Assembly (NCBI RefSeq): GCF_000204055.1
Contig: NW_006768801.1
Span: 493,484 to 557,483, forward strand
From: Melampsora larici-populina 98AG31
Taxonomy: Eukaryota > Basidiomycota > Pucciniomycetes > Pucciniales > Melampsoraceae
Reading direction: 5' to 3'
Length of the DNA stretch: 64,000 nucleotides
Shown here piece by piece: positions 9,447-21,129 of this stretch. The first letter of the stretch is position 1, and the number at the start of each line of letters is the position of its first letter. The notes under the pieces are model-generated. The model was not told the DNA's origin. It did no database searches and worked only from the letters and a program-made list of their open reading frames with translations. A program made the position numbers and the translations under genes.

Positions 9447-11773
9447 ATTAACAAGTTGAAAATGACCCCAAAAGAATTCATGGTCACATTCTTGTCATCA
9501 AACCAAGAAGAGCTTGTATTTCGCCAACGGTTGAGCAAGATTGGCCTAGGCACAAGGCAGACACAATCAATTTTTAAAAACCTGAGTCAATTGGCCGTGG
9601 CTTCCCCCAAGGGTTGCAATGTGTGGGAGAATTTAATATTAGACAAAGTACGTAGTGCCGCCTTGTACTTGCGCGTCTGACGGCAGCCTAATCCGCTGAT
9701 GAACGTTGCGCCCAGATGGATTCATCCGCAGGCCACGACATTGTGAACAGACAAGAAGTGACACAAGGTAGCTTTCCGACGGGCACATTTGTCAGCTCAA
9801 ATGTGATCACACCGGACTTTTTCATTGAGAGTGCTGAACAGCATTGAAATGATCAAGTGCGCACTGGAATGAAATTCCTACACACCTTGGTCAAACAAAA
9901 GATCGCACACGCCATGAAGATCAGTGAACCAGTTTTGTATGATGACGTTTGCCAGTCAAATCCAAACAAAGACAATATCTTTGGTGGTGTGGACCAGGTC
10001 AAAGGCACTATGAATGATGAAACCGTGTTATCTCTGGAAAATTTGGTTCATATCAAGCCAACCCCCGCGAGCCAGGCTGAGCATAAGCTTGCCAAGGTCA
10101 GAAGTCTAAATCACTGGGGTTTATTTCAACGACTGACCTGACTGCGATGGCTCTATTCAGATACCCACGGTGGTGTGCAGCATGATATCAGTTGCTTGCA
10201 ACCAAAGGAGCAATGCTAATAGCTATACCCTTGGCAAACGGGCACATGACTCTAGCTGCCTGAGTGTCCTGCCGGGTTAACAAATGGTTGCACGCTTTGG
10301 GGCTGACTTCCACACAGACAAGCATCCTGCAGGCTATGGAGCATCTGGGTGTACTACAAGAAAAGCGCATGATGGATTTATTCAAAATAAATCATAAATT
10401 GATGCCATTTCTATGCTACGATAACGTGGACATACAGTTGAAGATTCACAATAGCTGTGTTGATAAGACCACTCGCCTGTTCCACGGAACGTGGGGGTTC
10501 TTCAACGTTTTCCAATCAGAACTTTTGGCGGAGTGTTCAACAGAGGAATTGGGCCTGCCTTCGTTTGTGGAGGCCATGGCTGCAGCAGACAAGAAGCCTG
10601 TTAACCTGGCTATGTTCTGCCCCAAAGCTCCGGACATGGAACATTGGAAGTTAGTCATTAAAGGCCAACTCGCCAAGGCTCTCAAGGAGTATGTAGACCA
10701 CATACCCGGTTTGCCTGCGAAAACCCAGCTGCCTTCACTAAGGACGACACCGCCTCCTATTGATCCGATTTCTATGCATAAACCAAACATCCACTTCCTA
10801 CGGATGATGGAAGTGCCGGATTCTTCAGCGGAGGGGGTTTCCCGCGTGCTTGACAAGGTTCTTGCCCAAATTGGATTAGACAGTGGGACTTACGCGAAGC
10901 ACCTGCTGGTCGCCGGGGGCGATGTTGGTTTGAACCAGCTCGTGGAGAGTTTACGCATTAAACACTTCCCTCCTATTGATTTGGTCAAGGGGTATGAGTG
11001 GGTGTTGTCGATCTTCGGAGGTGCGCACACCTCCTGGAATTTCACAAAAAGCCTGTGGAATCATCATTGGGGGGACCCCGCCAACAGGTTAGATTCAGGA
11101 GTCTGGCAAACCATGTTTGCTTTGGGGTTGGAGTACAAGAAGCCTGCCACAATGCAGGACTTCAACATTATCATGCAATCCTGTCAAATGGTCCATAAAG
11201 CAAACCTTATATTTGTTATCTCAGAAGTCCTTAGGTTTGGTTCAATCAGAGTAAGGCACACTTAGCTGACGTTCTTGAGGTAATAGCCAAGCCGTAAAGT
11301 CATTGGGCGATGTTGATATAACCAAGATGGTGAATGTTGAAAAAGTTATTGAACACTTCTGGGAAGAGTATTTTGACGCGTCAGCTATTGAAACTGCTCG
11401 GCTCAGCGGCAACCACACAGCTTATAATCTGCACTTACAATTGCGCGATTTGGCAACCATTGTGGAAGCGCAAGAGGCGACTCGTGCTGGTGATATTGGG
11501 TGTTTGATGACAATGTGGAAATGGTGGTCAGTCATGGCACAAGGACTGCCCGGCCTTTCCCACTACAGCCGCCATATTCCACGGATAGTGAGGTTATTGG
11601 AACAGGACCTGCCTAAAGGGTTGGCACATGTAATAAAGCATTTGCTGTTGATTCCATCTAATGAGCGAGGCAACCATTGGTTGCCTATTGACAAGTACAT
11701 GGAAATACACATATTTTGGCTCAAGAACCATTATGATTCCACGGAAATATTGCAAATTCCTAAATCCAATTAG
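9447..11773 (+). pseudogene. DUF6589-type protein gene, degraded
   Basis: Successive plus-strand pieces form one protein: PKEFMVTFLSSNQEEL (about 9465), FLHTLVKQKIAHAMK (about 9880), a long piece at 10264-11265 with LPFLCYDNVDIQLKI-like, LLVAGGDVGLNQLV and LVKGYEWVLSIFGGAHTSWNF segments, and a C-terminal piece (11303-11773) with LPGLSHYSRHIPRIVRLL. This layout resembles the basidiomycete DUF6589 family, whose function is unknown and which is multicopy in rusts. A plausible intron joins about 10100 to 10160. Before the long piece, however, the frame TVVCSMISVACNQRS is lost at a stop near 10275, and the first part has several stops at 9680-9850. Probably a decaying copy. The palindromic element lies immediately upstream. 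Confidence 0.65.
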
Positions 11774-11994
11774 AATACTATCTGGTGATACTTACAAACG
11801 GTTTGGTTGATCCCCTCAGGGACAAGGAACAGACCTTCACTGCCTGACGTATCTATGTCAATATTGGATGATAAATTTACAAAAAGAATGGAAAGTAACT
11901 CCATAATCTGAATCGAGATCAATAATACCTGCCTTGCAAATGTCTATGGAATGCGCCTTCACCTATCTAGGCGTCCCAAACAGGCCTATGTAGC
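11774..11994. other. Convergent spacer between DUF6589 relic and F-box gene
   Basis: About 220 bp between two convergent genes; it must hold both 3' ends. No other feature seen. Confidence 0.5.
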
Positions 11995-13728
11995 CTAATG
12001 ATCATCGAATTCGGTTGATTCATTGTCCGAATTGTCTTCCTCCCCGGATTCATCCTCCTCCCCGGATTCATCCTCCTCCCCGGATTCAAAAAGAAGATCA
12101 TCACCGCAATCTCTGATCATATTCATATCAATTCCATATCCCCGACTGAAGACTCTTAAGCTTGCAAAATCGCTAGGACAAATGGCAGCAGAGCGATTTG
12201 TCATATGAAACTTACTTAGTTTGGGCCAATGTAGATCTTGAATTAATTCCTTTAAATCTTGATAATAGCAACGTGGAGTTTCACCTAATGAAATCAATGA
12301 AAGGTTCTCCAAAGGGTGAAAAGCTCGTAAAAATTGGACGGGCAAGTTATTTGAGATTTCTAGGGCAGTGAGGTTAGGCAATTCGAATCGAAAGTTATGA
12401 GTTGATAAGTCTTGAATGATTAAATTTGAATTTCGACTGCCATCGTGATGAACAGGTATGTTGCCTAATGTAAGTGTTATTAGTGTCGATTTGAAAAGTT
12501 CAATGAATCCGTGTAAAGCTGGTAATGTGAGTCGATCACAACGTTCTAATGCCAAGTATGTCAATGAGCTTTTCCAATGGAGCCGATTCCAACTCGAATC
12601 CAAACATTCAGCTTGGGTCAAATCTAATTCAACAAGATGTGTAAGTGATGCAAGGTGAATGCCAAGTGGAGATTGACAAGCTTGTTTGTCTTCTTGGTTG
12701 TATAAAGGCTTTGGGTGAGTGGCATCAATCCTTGAAGAAGTGAAACTTTGCAGTTGAGATAGGTTTATGATGATGTCTACTATGAAATTCTCGGTGTAAG
12801 GCGGTCCGTGACCATAAGATTCTAATGAAAGTTGAGTAATTGAAGTGAAGGCAGTGATGGGTAGGATTTTGCATAAGTGGAACATTGAATCATCATCAGA
12901 TGAAGTAGCTTTGCAATGTTGTCTTTGATTAAGAATCATATCGAGATTGGTGAGATGAGGGCAAGATATTAAGATCTTCTGTAAAGCTTCAAATTGCAAC
13001 TTAGGATCCCGGATTGACCTATCTGAGGTATGCTTCAGAGCCTCAGGTAACTCCAACGTGGAAACTGCCCACTGAATCTTTCTAACGTGATCTGAATGCC
13101 GTGGAACGATGTTTTCAAGTACGAAATTCAATGTGTCCACCCTACGATATGCTGCAGCTAAGTCAATGTACTGGCAAATGAAGGCACAACAATATCGATT
13201 CATCAATTACTCAACTGTGAGAAGAAGACAACAATGATAGGCCAAATCAAATGTCTACCTTGTAAAGAAAAGGAGAACACAGCTGATAGAACAAACGATT
13301 GACGGAGGCAAGTAATCGGATATCCGTCAAGCAAATACGACCTTGAAAGGAGCAAGGTTCAAGGAAATGAGGTTTTGTCAGTAGTTATATGCATATAAAG
13401 AACATAGATGGGGGCAGTCAACACAGAATCAGAAAACCCAATGGATTCCAAATTGATTGCGAGGACTCAAGAAAAAGGATGATAATGAAGTGGGTAGAAT
13501 GGTGAGATGGTATATGCAATCAATCATTCACTACCCACGTTCTTCTTGGAATTGTCGACGAACTCGAGGATGATTGCTGTTGTTACCGGTCTCCTTTCGA
13601 CATGGAACTGGGCGTGGGTCACGAAGATGAGAAACCCAGTATAGGATGCTTTCTATGATTTCAATTGGCATAGATGACAGATTGCTCGGAATGTATGAAG
13701 GTGCCATTGGAGTTTGTTCGTCAAGCAT
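11995..13728 (-). CDS. F-box/LRR-like protein with acidic C-terminal repeat
   Basis: Three exons (13728-13539, 13341-13259, 13170-11995) join exactly in frame through GT-AG introns of 197 and 88 nt, giving 482 residues. The N-terminus carries an F-box-like motif: LSSMPIEIIESILYWV, then LLASVNRLFYQLCSPFLYK across the introns. Leucine-rich segments follow (LTNLDMILNQ, LPNLTALEISNNLPV, LENLSLISLGETP). The tail contains three tandem DESGEE-type units ending in FDDH. F-box proteins are substrate receptors of SCF ubiquitin ligases; the LRRs would bind the target. The start was chosen as the first in-frame ATG before the F-box. The intron splice restoring QEERRICLTD is strong internal support. Target unknown. 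Confidence 0.8.
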
Positions 13729-14123
13729 TGGCTTTGGTCTTAAGCTGTAATGTAACCTATCTTTGAAGCTTTGAGTACTTTTTGGTGAGATCGATGCTTT
13801 TGTTGGGCAAATAGTGCGTAGTCATGAGTAAATAGTCGGGCGACGGGTAGTGCGTGTGTAGAATTGCCAAACAAAAACACCGAAATCCAAGACATGAAGG
13901 CTATCAACTTCTTCGAAAATCCAAAAAATGAAAGACCCTCAAAAACCTCGATCAATGACGTCATGATGATTCTTTTCGGTGTGGACTTTGTCTGATTTGA
14001 TGCGCTTCGAGGATGAAGAAGAAAGCTTGATGATCCGATTTGAAATGGGAAGAAACTGAGACAAACCATCAATCTCAGTCTCAAGAAACTTCACTCTTGA
14101 ATGAAAGAAATCAACCATTCAAG
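13729..14123. promoter_or_regulatory. Divergent promoter region
   Basis: About 395 bp separating the divergent F-box gene and the LKR/SDH gene; it must hold both promoters. CT-rich and AT-rich patches are present, but no specific site can be named. Confidence 0.4.
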
Positions 14124-17100
14124 ATGAGATTACTTTCATATCTAAATCAAACTAGAACTAGAACCAGAACCAGAACCTTTCTTACTAGCAATAGATTACC
14201 AATTCAACTACTCATCAAAGCTGAAGCAACCTCACGTCTTTGGGAAAGAAGAACACCTTTAGTACCTGATGATATCACTCATCTCTTCGATTCATTAGGA
14301 TCTCAATCCATCAACATCAAACTGGAATCAAGTCAAAAACGTATCTTTGATGATCAATCATATGAAAAGGTAAGCTTTTACATATATCCTTTTATCCAAA
14401 GTCTTGACAATCTTGAAATCTGATCATTAAACTTGATCGAATGATTTTTTATTGCAGGTCGGAGCTCAAATCGTTCCGCCCGGTACAGCTGATGGTGATG
14501 CAGACCTGATCTTAGCAATCAAAGAAATCTCAATCAATGACTTAAATCCAACTTCATCGACTAAACCAAATCATAAACGTACCTATTGCTTGTATGTCTC
14601 TCTCTCAATTCAGATCTTACAAAAAAAATACATGTCTTCAACAGATCTGAAATCATTTTGTTTGACTGTAGTTTTTCACATACTCATAAAGGCCAATCTT
14701 ATAATGTTCCATTGTTACAGAAGATGGTCTCTTCAGGTGATAGGTTTATTGATTGGGAATTACTCACGAATCCTCATTCTGGATCTAGAACCGTTTCTTT
14801 TGGTAGACTGGCTGGTTTAGTAGGTCACACCCTGACAATCAACATCAACCTGGTTTTAGTGTACCACTTAGCTTTTTTTTTACAAATCTTTAGGTAGGTG
14901 CAGCTGAAGCATTATCAGGATTAGGTTTAGCATGTTTACGACATGGTGTTTCAACCCCATTCTTAGTAAGTCAATTCGATCAGACCATCATAGCAATCAC
15001 TTCATCAATTCATGACTGGGTTCATTTGATTTGTAGAATTTGGCAAGACCTTACACATTCAATTCTGAGGTTGAATTAATGAATGCAATCGGTAGATTAA
15101 GAGATCGAATTCATCGTGAAGGTTATAATGGAGATCATCCGATCAGTGTGGTTATCACAGGTTCGACTGGAAGGGTAGGGAAAGGAGCCGTAGAAGTTTT
15201 AGATCAAGTTGGGATTCAATGGGCAACGGATTTGAATGAATTTCGTCAAATGGCTAAAGGTAATCTAAACTTTTGATCTCACTTCATTGGAAGGATTGAT
15301 TTCGATGAATGACATTTATAATGTTTTTTTCTTTTTAGATGAAGAGGGACATCATAGACAGCATAAGATTATTGGATACAAACTTGGATTAGAAGATCAT
15401 TTGATTAGACTTGATGATTCAAACTCACCTTTTGATCGTCAACTTTATAATTCATCACCCGAACTCTTTCGTTCAACTTTTTCCAAAACCGTGAGTCACA
15501 ATCTGTGTCTCAAATATTTCGACTCTTGATTATTTCAATCGAGATCGATACTGATTCTTGTGGATTTGTTTGTGGAATCGACAAGGTCGCTCCTTGGACT
15601 AATTTATTGATCAATGGATCATATTGGAGTTCGGAATTTCCTAGGTTATTAAATTCAACAGATTTGATTAGCTTACTGCAAGATCAAACGATTAATAGGA
15701 TGTGGTCTGTAGCTGATATTTCATGCGACTTTAAAGTTAGTCATACCGATTGTTATTTTTTTAATGAACGTTTCATTTTATCCAAAACTTAACTCATCTA
15801 TCTCTATCAACGTAGGGAGGTTTAGAGTTTGTAGAAAGAGCTACATCTATTGAAGACCCTTATGCTTACTTGGGAGTCAGTCAAGATCATCAAAGAATAG
15901 AAGAAGTACCATGGAGACACCCAGCTTCAACCCTTCAATTAATCTCCATCGGTTTGTCAATCATCCCAATTTTTCAACGACTTATCAACACTAATAAGTT
16001 TCTCTTTTAGAAATCTTACCCACCGAGTTGGCCAAGGACGCTTCGATTGCATTTTCTAAAGCTGTTGTACCATATATAAAAGCTTTTGTTGAAACCAATG
16101 AAGATTTAAATCATCAACTTGATTCAGCTACAATTTGTAGTGATGGGAAACTCAAACCGGCTCATGAATCTCTTCAAGCTTTGATCACCATAGATGATAC
16201 ACCTAGAAAAGTGGTTTTATTCGGATCAGGGTACGCAACATACGCAAAATCCATTCCATCTTCTTTCCTTCTTTGCTCATTTTCTGATTATCAATTGCTG
16301 AATTTGTTCTAGGATGGTGGCTTTACCTGCTATACAAACTTTATTGAGTGATCCGAAAGTAGAAGTGATTTTGGCTAGTCAATTTGAATCTGAAGCTAAT
16401 GAATTAAAATCAAAGTGTGGACCAGAGGCTGAGAGTCGGATCAAAGTGGTCAGAATTGATGTGATGAATGATGAAGAAGGGTTAAGGGAATTGATGAAGA
16501 GTGCAAGAGTAGTAGTAAGGTAATGATTCATTCATTTTTAAGGTCTTTTTTCCATTCAATTTTCAAACGTTTTGGACTCACATGATTTTTCTTTTTTTTC
16601 TTTCGCTAGCCTTTTACCAGCACGAATGCATCCGGTAATCGCAAGACATTGTATAGAATCAAATGTTCATTTAGTGACAGCTTCATATATATCGAAAGAA
16701 ATGGAAGGCTTTCATCAAGAAGCTAAAGAACGAAAGTTGATGTTTTTAAATGAATTAGGATTAGATCCAGGTATAGATCATATGAGTGCGATTCAAATGA
16801 TCAAGAAGTATCAAAGGAAAGGCTATATGATCAAATCCTTTGTGAGCTTTTGTGGAGGCTTACCTGAGTTTAGAGATCGGTTGATTGGCTATAGGTTTTC
16901 TTGGTCTCCTAGAGGTGTTTTGGAAGCTTTAAAGAATCCAGCCAAGTTTAAATTGATGGGAAAGGTAAGAGATTCTTTCCTAACCAACTTGGTTTTTTTA
17001 TTTAACTGATAATTGATTTTTCGGATAGTCGTATGAAATTGAAGGACAAGATTTGGTTAAGAAACGGTTTGATAAGATTGGTAAAAGTTTGTTTAATGGA

Positions 17101-17873
17101 AGGTACAAGTTGGAAGGATTAGCGAATCGAGATTCATTAAGTTATATAGAGAAATATGGATTACGATTTGATGAATTAGATAGTATGATGAGAGGTACAT
17201 TGAGGTATGAAGGGTTTGGTGAAGTGATGGAAGTGGTGGGTAACTTAGGATTATTGAGTGATCAGAGATGGCCAAGTTTTGAAAAGATGAAAGTAGCAGA
17301 ACAGATGAAGGATAGGAAAGTTTTGAAGGTTTTGGAAGAGTTGAGTTTTGAGACATGATGATGATTTTTTCTTTGATAAGAAGATTTCTTCGCAACTGAT
17401 TGGTTTGGTTTGAATTTGTTTATGTTAGGTTGGAGATTTTGAAAGCTGGAAAACTTAATGTTTTAGAAGATCAAACCCATCAAAGTCCAATCGAATGGTT
17501 AAGTGAAGTCTTATCCAACAAATTAAAGTATCGATCAGGAGAAAGAGATATGGTTTTAATGAATCATGAAATCAGAATTGAAAGAGAAGGTCAAACAAAA
17601 AGAGTGAAGATGTGCTTGGAAGAAAAAGGTGAAGCTATGTCAAGAACTGTTGGATGTCCTATTGGGATTGGAGCCTTGATTATATTGAATGAAGAAGCAA
17701 AGATGGAGAAGATGGAAAGAGGTGTGATTAGACCGATTGAAGATGAGTTCTCTTTGATGGTTTTGGATAGGTTGGAAAAGGTTGGGATTAAGTTGAATGA
17801 AGAGGTTATGAAGAATGAAGAACTTGGGATTGAAGATAGGTTAATTCAAAGGGTGGTTGGGTTGAGGAAGTAA
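14124..17873 (+). CDS. Bifunctional lysine-ketoglutarate reductase/saccharopine dehydrogenase (AASS-type)
   Basis: Thirteen exons, about 938 residues, close to animal AASS (about 926). Exons 1-11 are 14124-14369, 14458-14591, 14672-14819, 14894-14965, 15037-15259, 15339-15490, 15586-15735, 15816-15952, 16012-16230, 16313-16519 and 16610-16964. Exon 12 starts at 17029 and the last exon at about 17429. The Arg-rich start (MRLLSYLNQTRTRTR) with no acidic residues looks like a mitochondrial presequence. LWERRTPLVPDD, FFSHTHKGQ and FGRLAGLVGAAEAL mark the LKR half. VVLFGSG (about residue 488), ASYISKEM, NELGLDPGIDH, FCGGLPE, FSWSPRGVL, MRGTLRYEGF and GERDMVL mark the SDH half. The enzyme would convert lysine plus 2-oxoglutarate through saccharopine to aminoadipate semialdehyde and glutamate. 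Separate LYS1/LYS9 enzymes are usual in fungi. The junction between exons 12 and 13 is anomalous (see findings). Confidence 0.88.
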
Positions 17874-18924
17874 GTGGGAAATCATGGTTTGTTTTGAACT
17901 TGGGAATTGTGGAATGGTATGATCTTGGAGTCTTGAATAAAGCAAATTAAGTAAAAATGATGGGAAAAAGTATGTTGTATATTAAAGTGTACTTTTGTGG
18001 TGGTGGTGGTGGTGGTTCTTGTTGTTGATGTTTGTAATTTTGTAAAACTAGTTTTCCTCACTTGATTTTTTGATTATCTTTTTTTCTGTGGAAATCTTGT
18101 TTAAGAATCTTGATTATTAGTTTTTCTTTTCTTTCAGTTTGTATGATGCATATGTTTAGTTTGATTGCAATTTGATAAGCATTTCATTGGATTTCTTGTT
18201 AGCTTTTTTTGGAATGATGTAAAGGAAGATAATTAAGAACTATGAGTATGAAATCTTTTTTACAGTCAAGTTAGTTTAGATTACGAATACTGTACTCTCT
18301 GCTATTTTTACTAAAAAAATTGATGATCTTTTTGAGCTTGAAGGACTTTTTTTCTCAGACCCAATCTACCATAAAGATTCCTCTGATACCATTGAGTGAC
18401 CTATTCAACCTGTTTCCATCCCTGCCAAAAGCTCCTGAAAGATGATTCAAGTTCCACACAAAACCATCAGAGGTAATCAAAAATATGGGATTGTGTTAAA
18501 TTTGTTGAACAGGAGGAGTTTATCAGCCATCCATGGATATCCAAGCAGGCCATTTGACCGGCTTGTAGAAAGAGTGTATTGCCTATACCGAGTTTCAAAA
18601 CAAATGATTTTAATATCTGTGTAGAAACATGAAGTAATTATAGATATAATGGTGAAGAGGAGCACAAAGTAGGCGTGCACGTATGATCATATGAATTGAA
18701 AGTGGAAACAAACTTGCATATTGTGAAGGTAAACACTTGATCTTCAGTGCTATCATGATCAACAGAAAAAATAACCAATCCTCATCATCTCAAAATCAAA
18801 TATTATGATGTCTTATAAAACAAATATCACATTGCACAGAGAGGTAGAAACCAAAAGAAAATCTCCCACACAAATCTTCTGGCATAGGGTGTAATGAAGA
18901 AGACCAGTGAACTAAAACCTAAAC
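17874..18924. other. 3' intergenic region with (TGG)n repeat
   Basis: About 1 kb between two convergent genes. It contains a short TGG microsatellite at 17997-18016 and AT-rich sequence. No gene supported. Confidence 0.5.
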
Positions 18925-20340
18925 TCAGGGTCTAACTTCAACCCTACTTTTCCTTCTCTTTTGTTGATTCAAGAACCTCCCAGAGTCTGAGGCATCAAAC
19001 TTTTCCCAAAAATCTACAAAGAATTCATCTTGTGGATCTTGATGAATGAATTCAGCAAAAAGTGTTACTTCAAATTTATCAGATCCAGGAAGGCTATCTT
19101 GTAAAAACAAATGAATCCCACGAGAGAAATTCTTGAGAGTGTAAGGAGGAAAACCCAAGTTTTCTGGCTTTGAATTCCTGATGAATCTCACTGTTTCCAG
19201 GAAGTGTGTTTGCCAATTGTGGATGAAGCTAGACACTTGAGGATCTTGCTTCACTCTCATGTCATTCTCAATGTCCCCATTTAACAAAAGCATTGGCTCA
19301 GATTTACTCCTTAGTGGAAATTGGCATTTAGGCCAATGCACATCTTTAGCTGTGGTTGTGATCTCATCTGATTTGGTTTCCCACTTTGACCTAAGTGAAT
19401 CATACACATCCTGATCATTTTGGCGGGTTGGATAACCAAGTTGATAGTCTCTTTCAAAAGTCACAGAAACATGCCGCTCCAAGATATCCCTAGTGCTCTG
19501 GTTTGCAGTGAAGCTATCTGAATCAGAATGAAACAGGTAGACAATCATGGCCAGTGTTGAGAGTTTTGGAGCCTTAAGTTGTATATCCATTGAATGTTTT
19601 ATTGGAGTACCTTGTGATGATTTGATCTTTGGACCTAATTGTAAGATGTGGTAAATTACCTCTGTATGCCACAGGATGAATTGGGTAAGTTTCTCAATAT
19701 TTGGCTCAGGATTTTCATAGTGATAAGCCTTGGAGACCAATGCTGTGAACCTTTTGATGTTTTCCCAGTCCCTAAAGCTTGGATTGCAAGTCAGAACAAA
19801 GTATACAAATGGAAGTAGTGTCTCTGATGTCCACATATGTGTTGCTACATGCCAAGCAGGATACTTTGATGCAATCTTCTGATTCTTGTATTTGATTGAG
19901 ATGGCATCAATGAGATCTTGTGTATAATAGATTGCAGCCGATGAACACATTTTGTCAGGTGTGTGTGTGTGAAAGTTTTGTATATCAATACCTGTCATCC
20001 TTGGTTCAGAAGTTGATCCCATGTCTTTGGAAGGTGTGGGGGTCAGTTGCAGAAAATCAGCTGGCAATCCCCAATTATTGTGACCAGTACCTATTCTCTG
20101 AACCTTTTGATTCCTTGATTGTTGAAAAGGACTTCTTGTAAATTCTCCTTGATACTCCATTGAACTAACTGGTGGGTGTGTTGTAATTTGAGGCCCAAGA
20201 GATAGAAATCCTCCATCCATTTCTTCCCCATCACATAATCTATGAGGCTCTTTTGAAAGAAACTTGTTTGTGTCCATAGAAATAGCAATGCGGGCTGAGG
20301 TACACAATATTCCCACCACAAATTGGCTGAGGTTTATCAT
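18925..20340 (-). CDS. Secreted protein of unknown family (471 aa)
   Basis: A single uninterrupted minus-strand frame. The ATG at 20338-20340 is preferred because it opens MINLSQFVVGILCTSARIAIS, a good signal peptide: short N-region, hydrophobic core, small residues before the cleavage point. The open frame continues 129 nt upstream without another ATG. The mature protein is polar, with a Thr/Pro/Ser-rich front and an aromatic-rich helical middle (ASKYPAWHVATHMW, LLPFVYFVLTCNPSF, LSTLAMIVYLFHSD). The C-terminus is basic (QQKRRKSRVEVRP). No catalytic motif or known domain is recognised. A secreted orphan in a rust is a candidate effector or cell-surface protein, by inference only. The 1.4-kb frame without introns is unusual among its neighbours. 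Confidence 0.7.
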   Translation of the reverse strand: MINLSQFVVGILCTSARIAISMDTNKFLSKEPHRLCDGEEMDGGFLSLGPQITTHPPVSSMEYQGEFTRSPFQQSRNQKVQRIGTGHNNWGLPADFLQLTPTPSKDMGSTSEPRMTGIDIQNFHTHTPDKMCSSAAIYYTQDLIDAISIKYKNQKIASKYPAWHVATHMWTSETLLPFVYFVLTCNPSFRDWENIKRFTALVSKAYHYENPEPNIEKLTQFILWHTEVIYHILQLGPKIKSSQGTPIKHSMDIQLKAPKLSTLAMIVYLFHSDSDSFTANQSTRDILERHVSVTFERDYQLGYPTRQNDQDVYDSLRSKWETKSDEITTTAKDVHWPKCQFPLRSKSEPMLLLNGDIENDMRVKQDPQVSSFIHNWQTHFLETVRFIRNSKPENLGFPPYTLKNFSRGIHLFLQDSLPGSDKFEVTLFAEFIHQDPQDEFFVDFWEKFDASDSGRFLNQQKRRKSRVEVRP

Positions 20341-21129
20341 CTTGTAACCTTGGAAGGTAAATAATCTGATTGAGGCTAGTATTAGAAGATCAATTGAATG
20401 AGTGCTTATGAGGGAAATATGTGAGGTATGGTTGGAACAGCAAAGAAATTCCCCTGGAATTGTCTTCAAGTGGGAAATATCTTGATTGCATGTTGTTTAA
20501 AATTTAAGGGATGAAGTCTCACATGTTTGGAACCATCTTGAACATGTATTGAACTTTGTTTGAAACAATCTTTTCACAAACTCAATATGCATCAGGTGAC
20601 TTCCAGTTGAAAGACTTCACCTCAAGTTTATAAATACTGGCTTTCTCTCAATAGACATTGAAAATTGTCAAATCAGTTAAGAAATACTTGTCATTGGATC
20701 TCATAAAATAACAACTCCAAATCAAAAATAGACGTCCGTATCGTGGACATGAAAAAACATTAGGAAGAAAGATGAAAAAAGACGAAAAAAGACGAGTGTA
20801 TGCAGAGGACAGTTGATTAAGTGAGCATCTAGTAAAAATGAGATGAAGAGTGAAATTGATGAGTTGATTTGAAGTTTATTCTAGTCTGAAAAAATTAAAA
20901 AAGTGCATGCTTCAAGTTTATAGACGAATGATCAGAAATCATGTTTACAATACGATAGAAGGTTACATAGAGAAAAATGAAGATAACCTATCCAAATTAA
21001 CAGAACAGATGGTATTAGAGTAAATGAGCAAAGAGAAAAAAATATTGCTAATAAAGTTGAACTAGGATGAAAAACAAAAGATGACAATCCAAAAAAATGT
21101 GTATAGAAGTTGACTAATTCTATGGAATT
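20341..21129. other. Upstream region of the secreted-protein gene
   Basis: About 790 bp between two minus-strand genes. It holds the promoter of the secreted-protein gene and the 3' end of the next gene. AGACGAAAAAAGACGA-type repeats occur near 20770. No gene supported. Confidence 0.4.

Noticed and set aside
14040..14123. Upstream extension of the LKR/SDH frame
   Set aside because: It would begin at TTG; the first in-frame ATG is 14124 and gives a mitochondrial-type presequence.
20341..20469. N-terminal extension of the secreted protein to 514 aa
   Set aside because: The extended frame begins at a TTG, not ATG; the ATG at 20340 gives a clean signal peptide.
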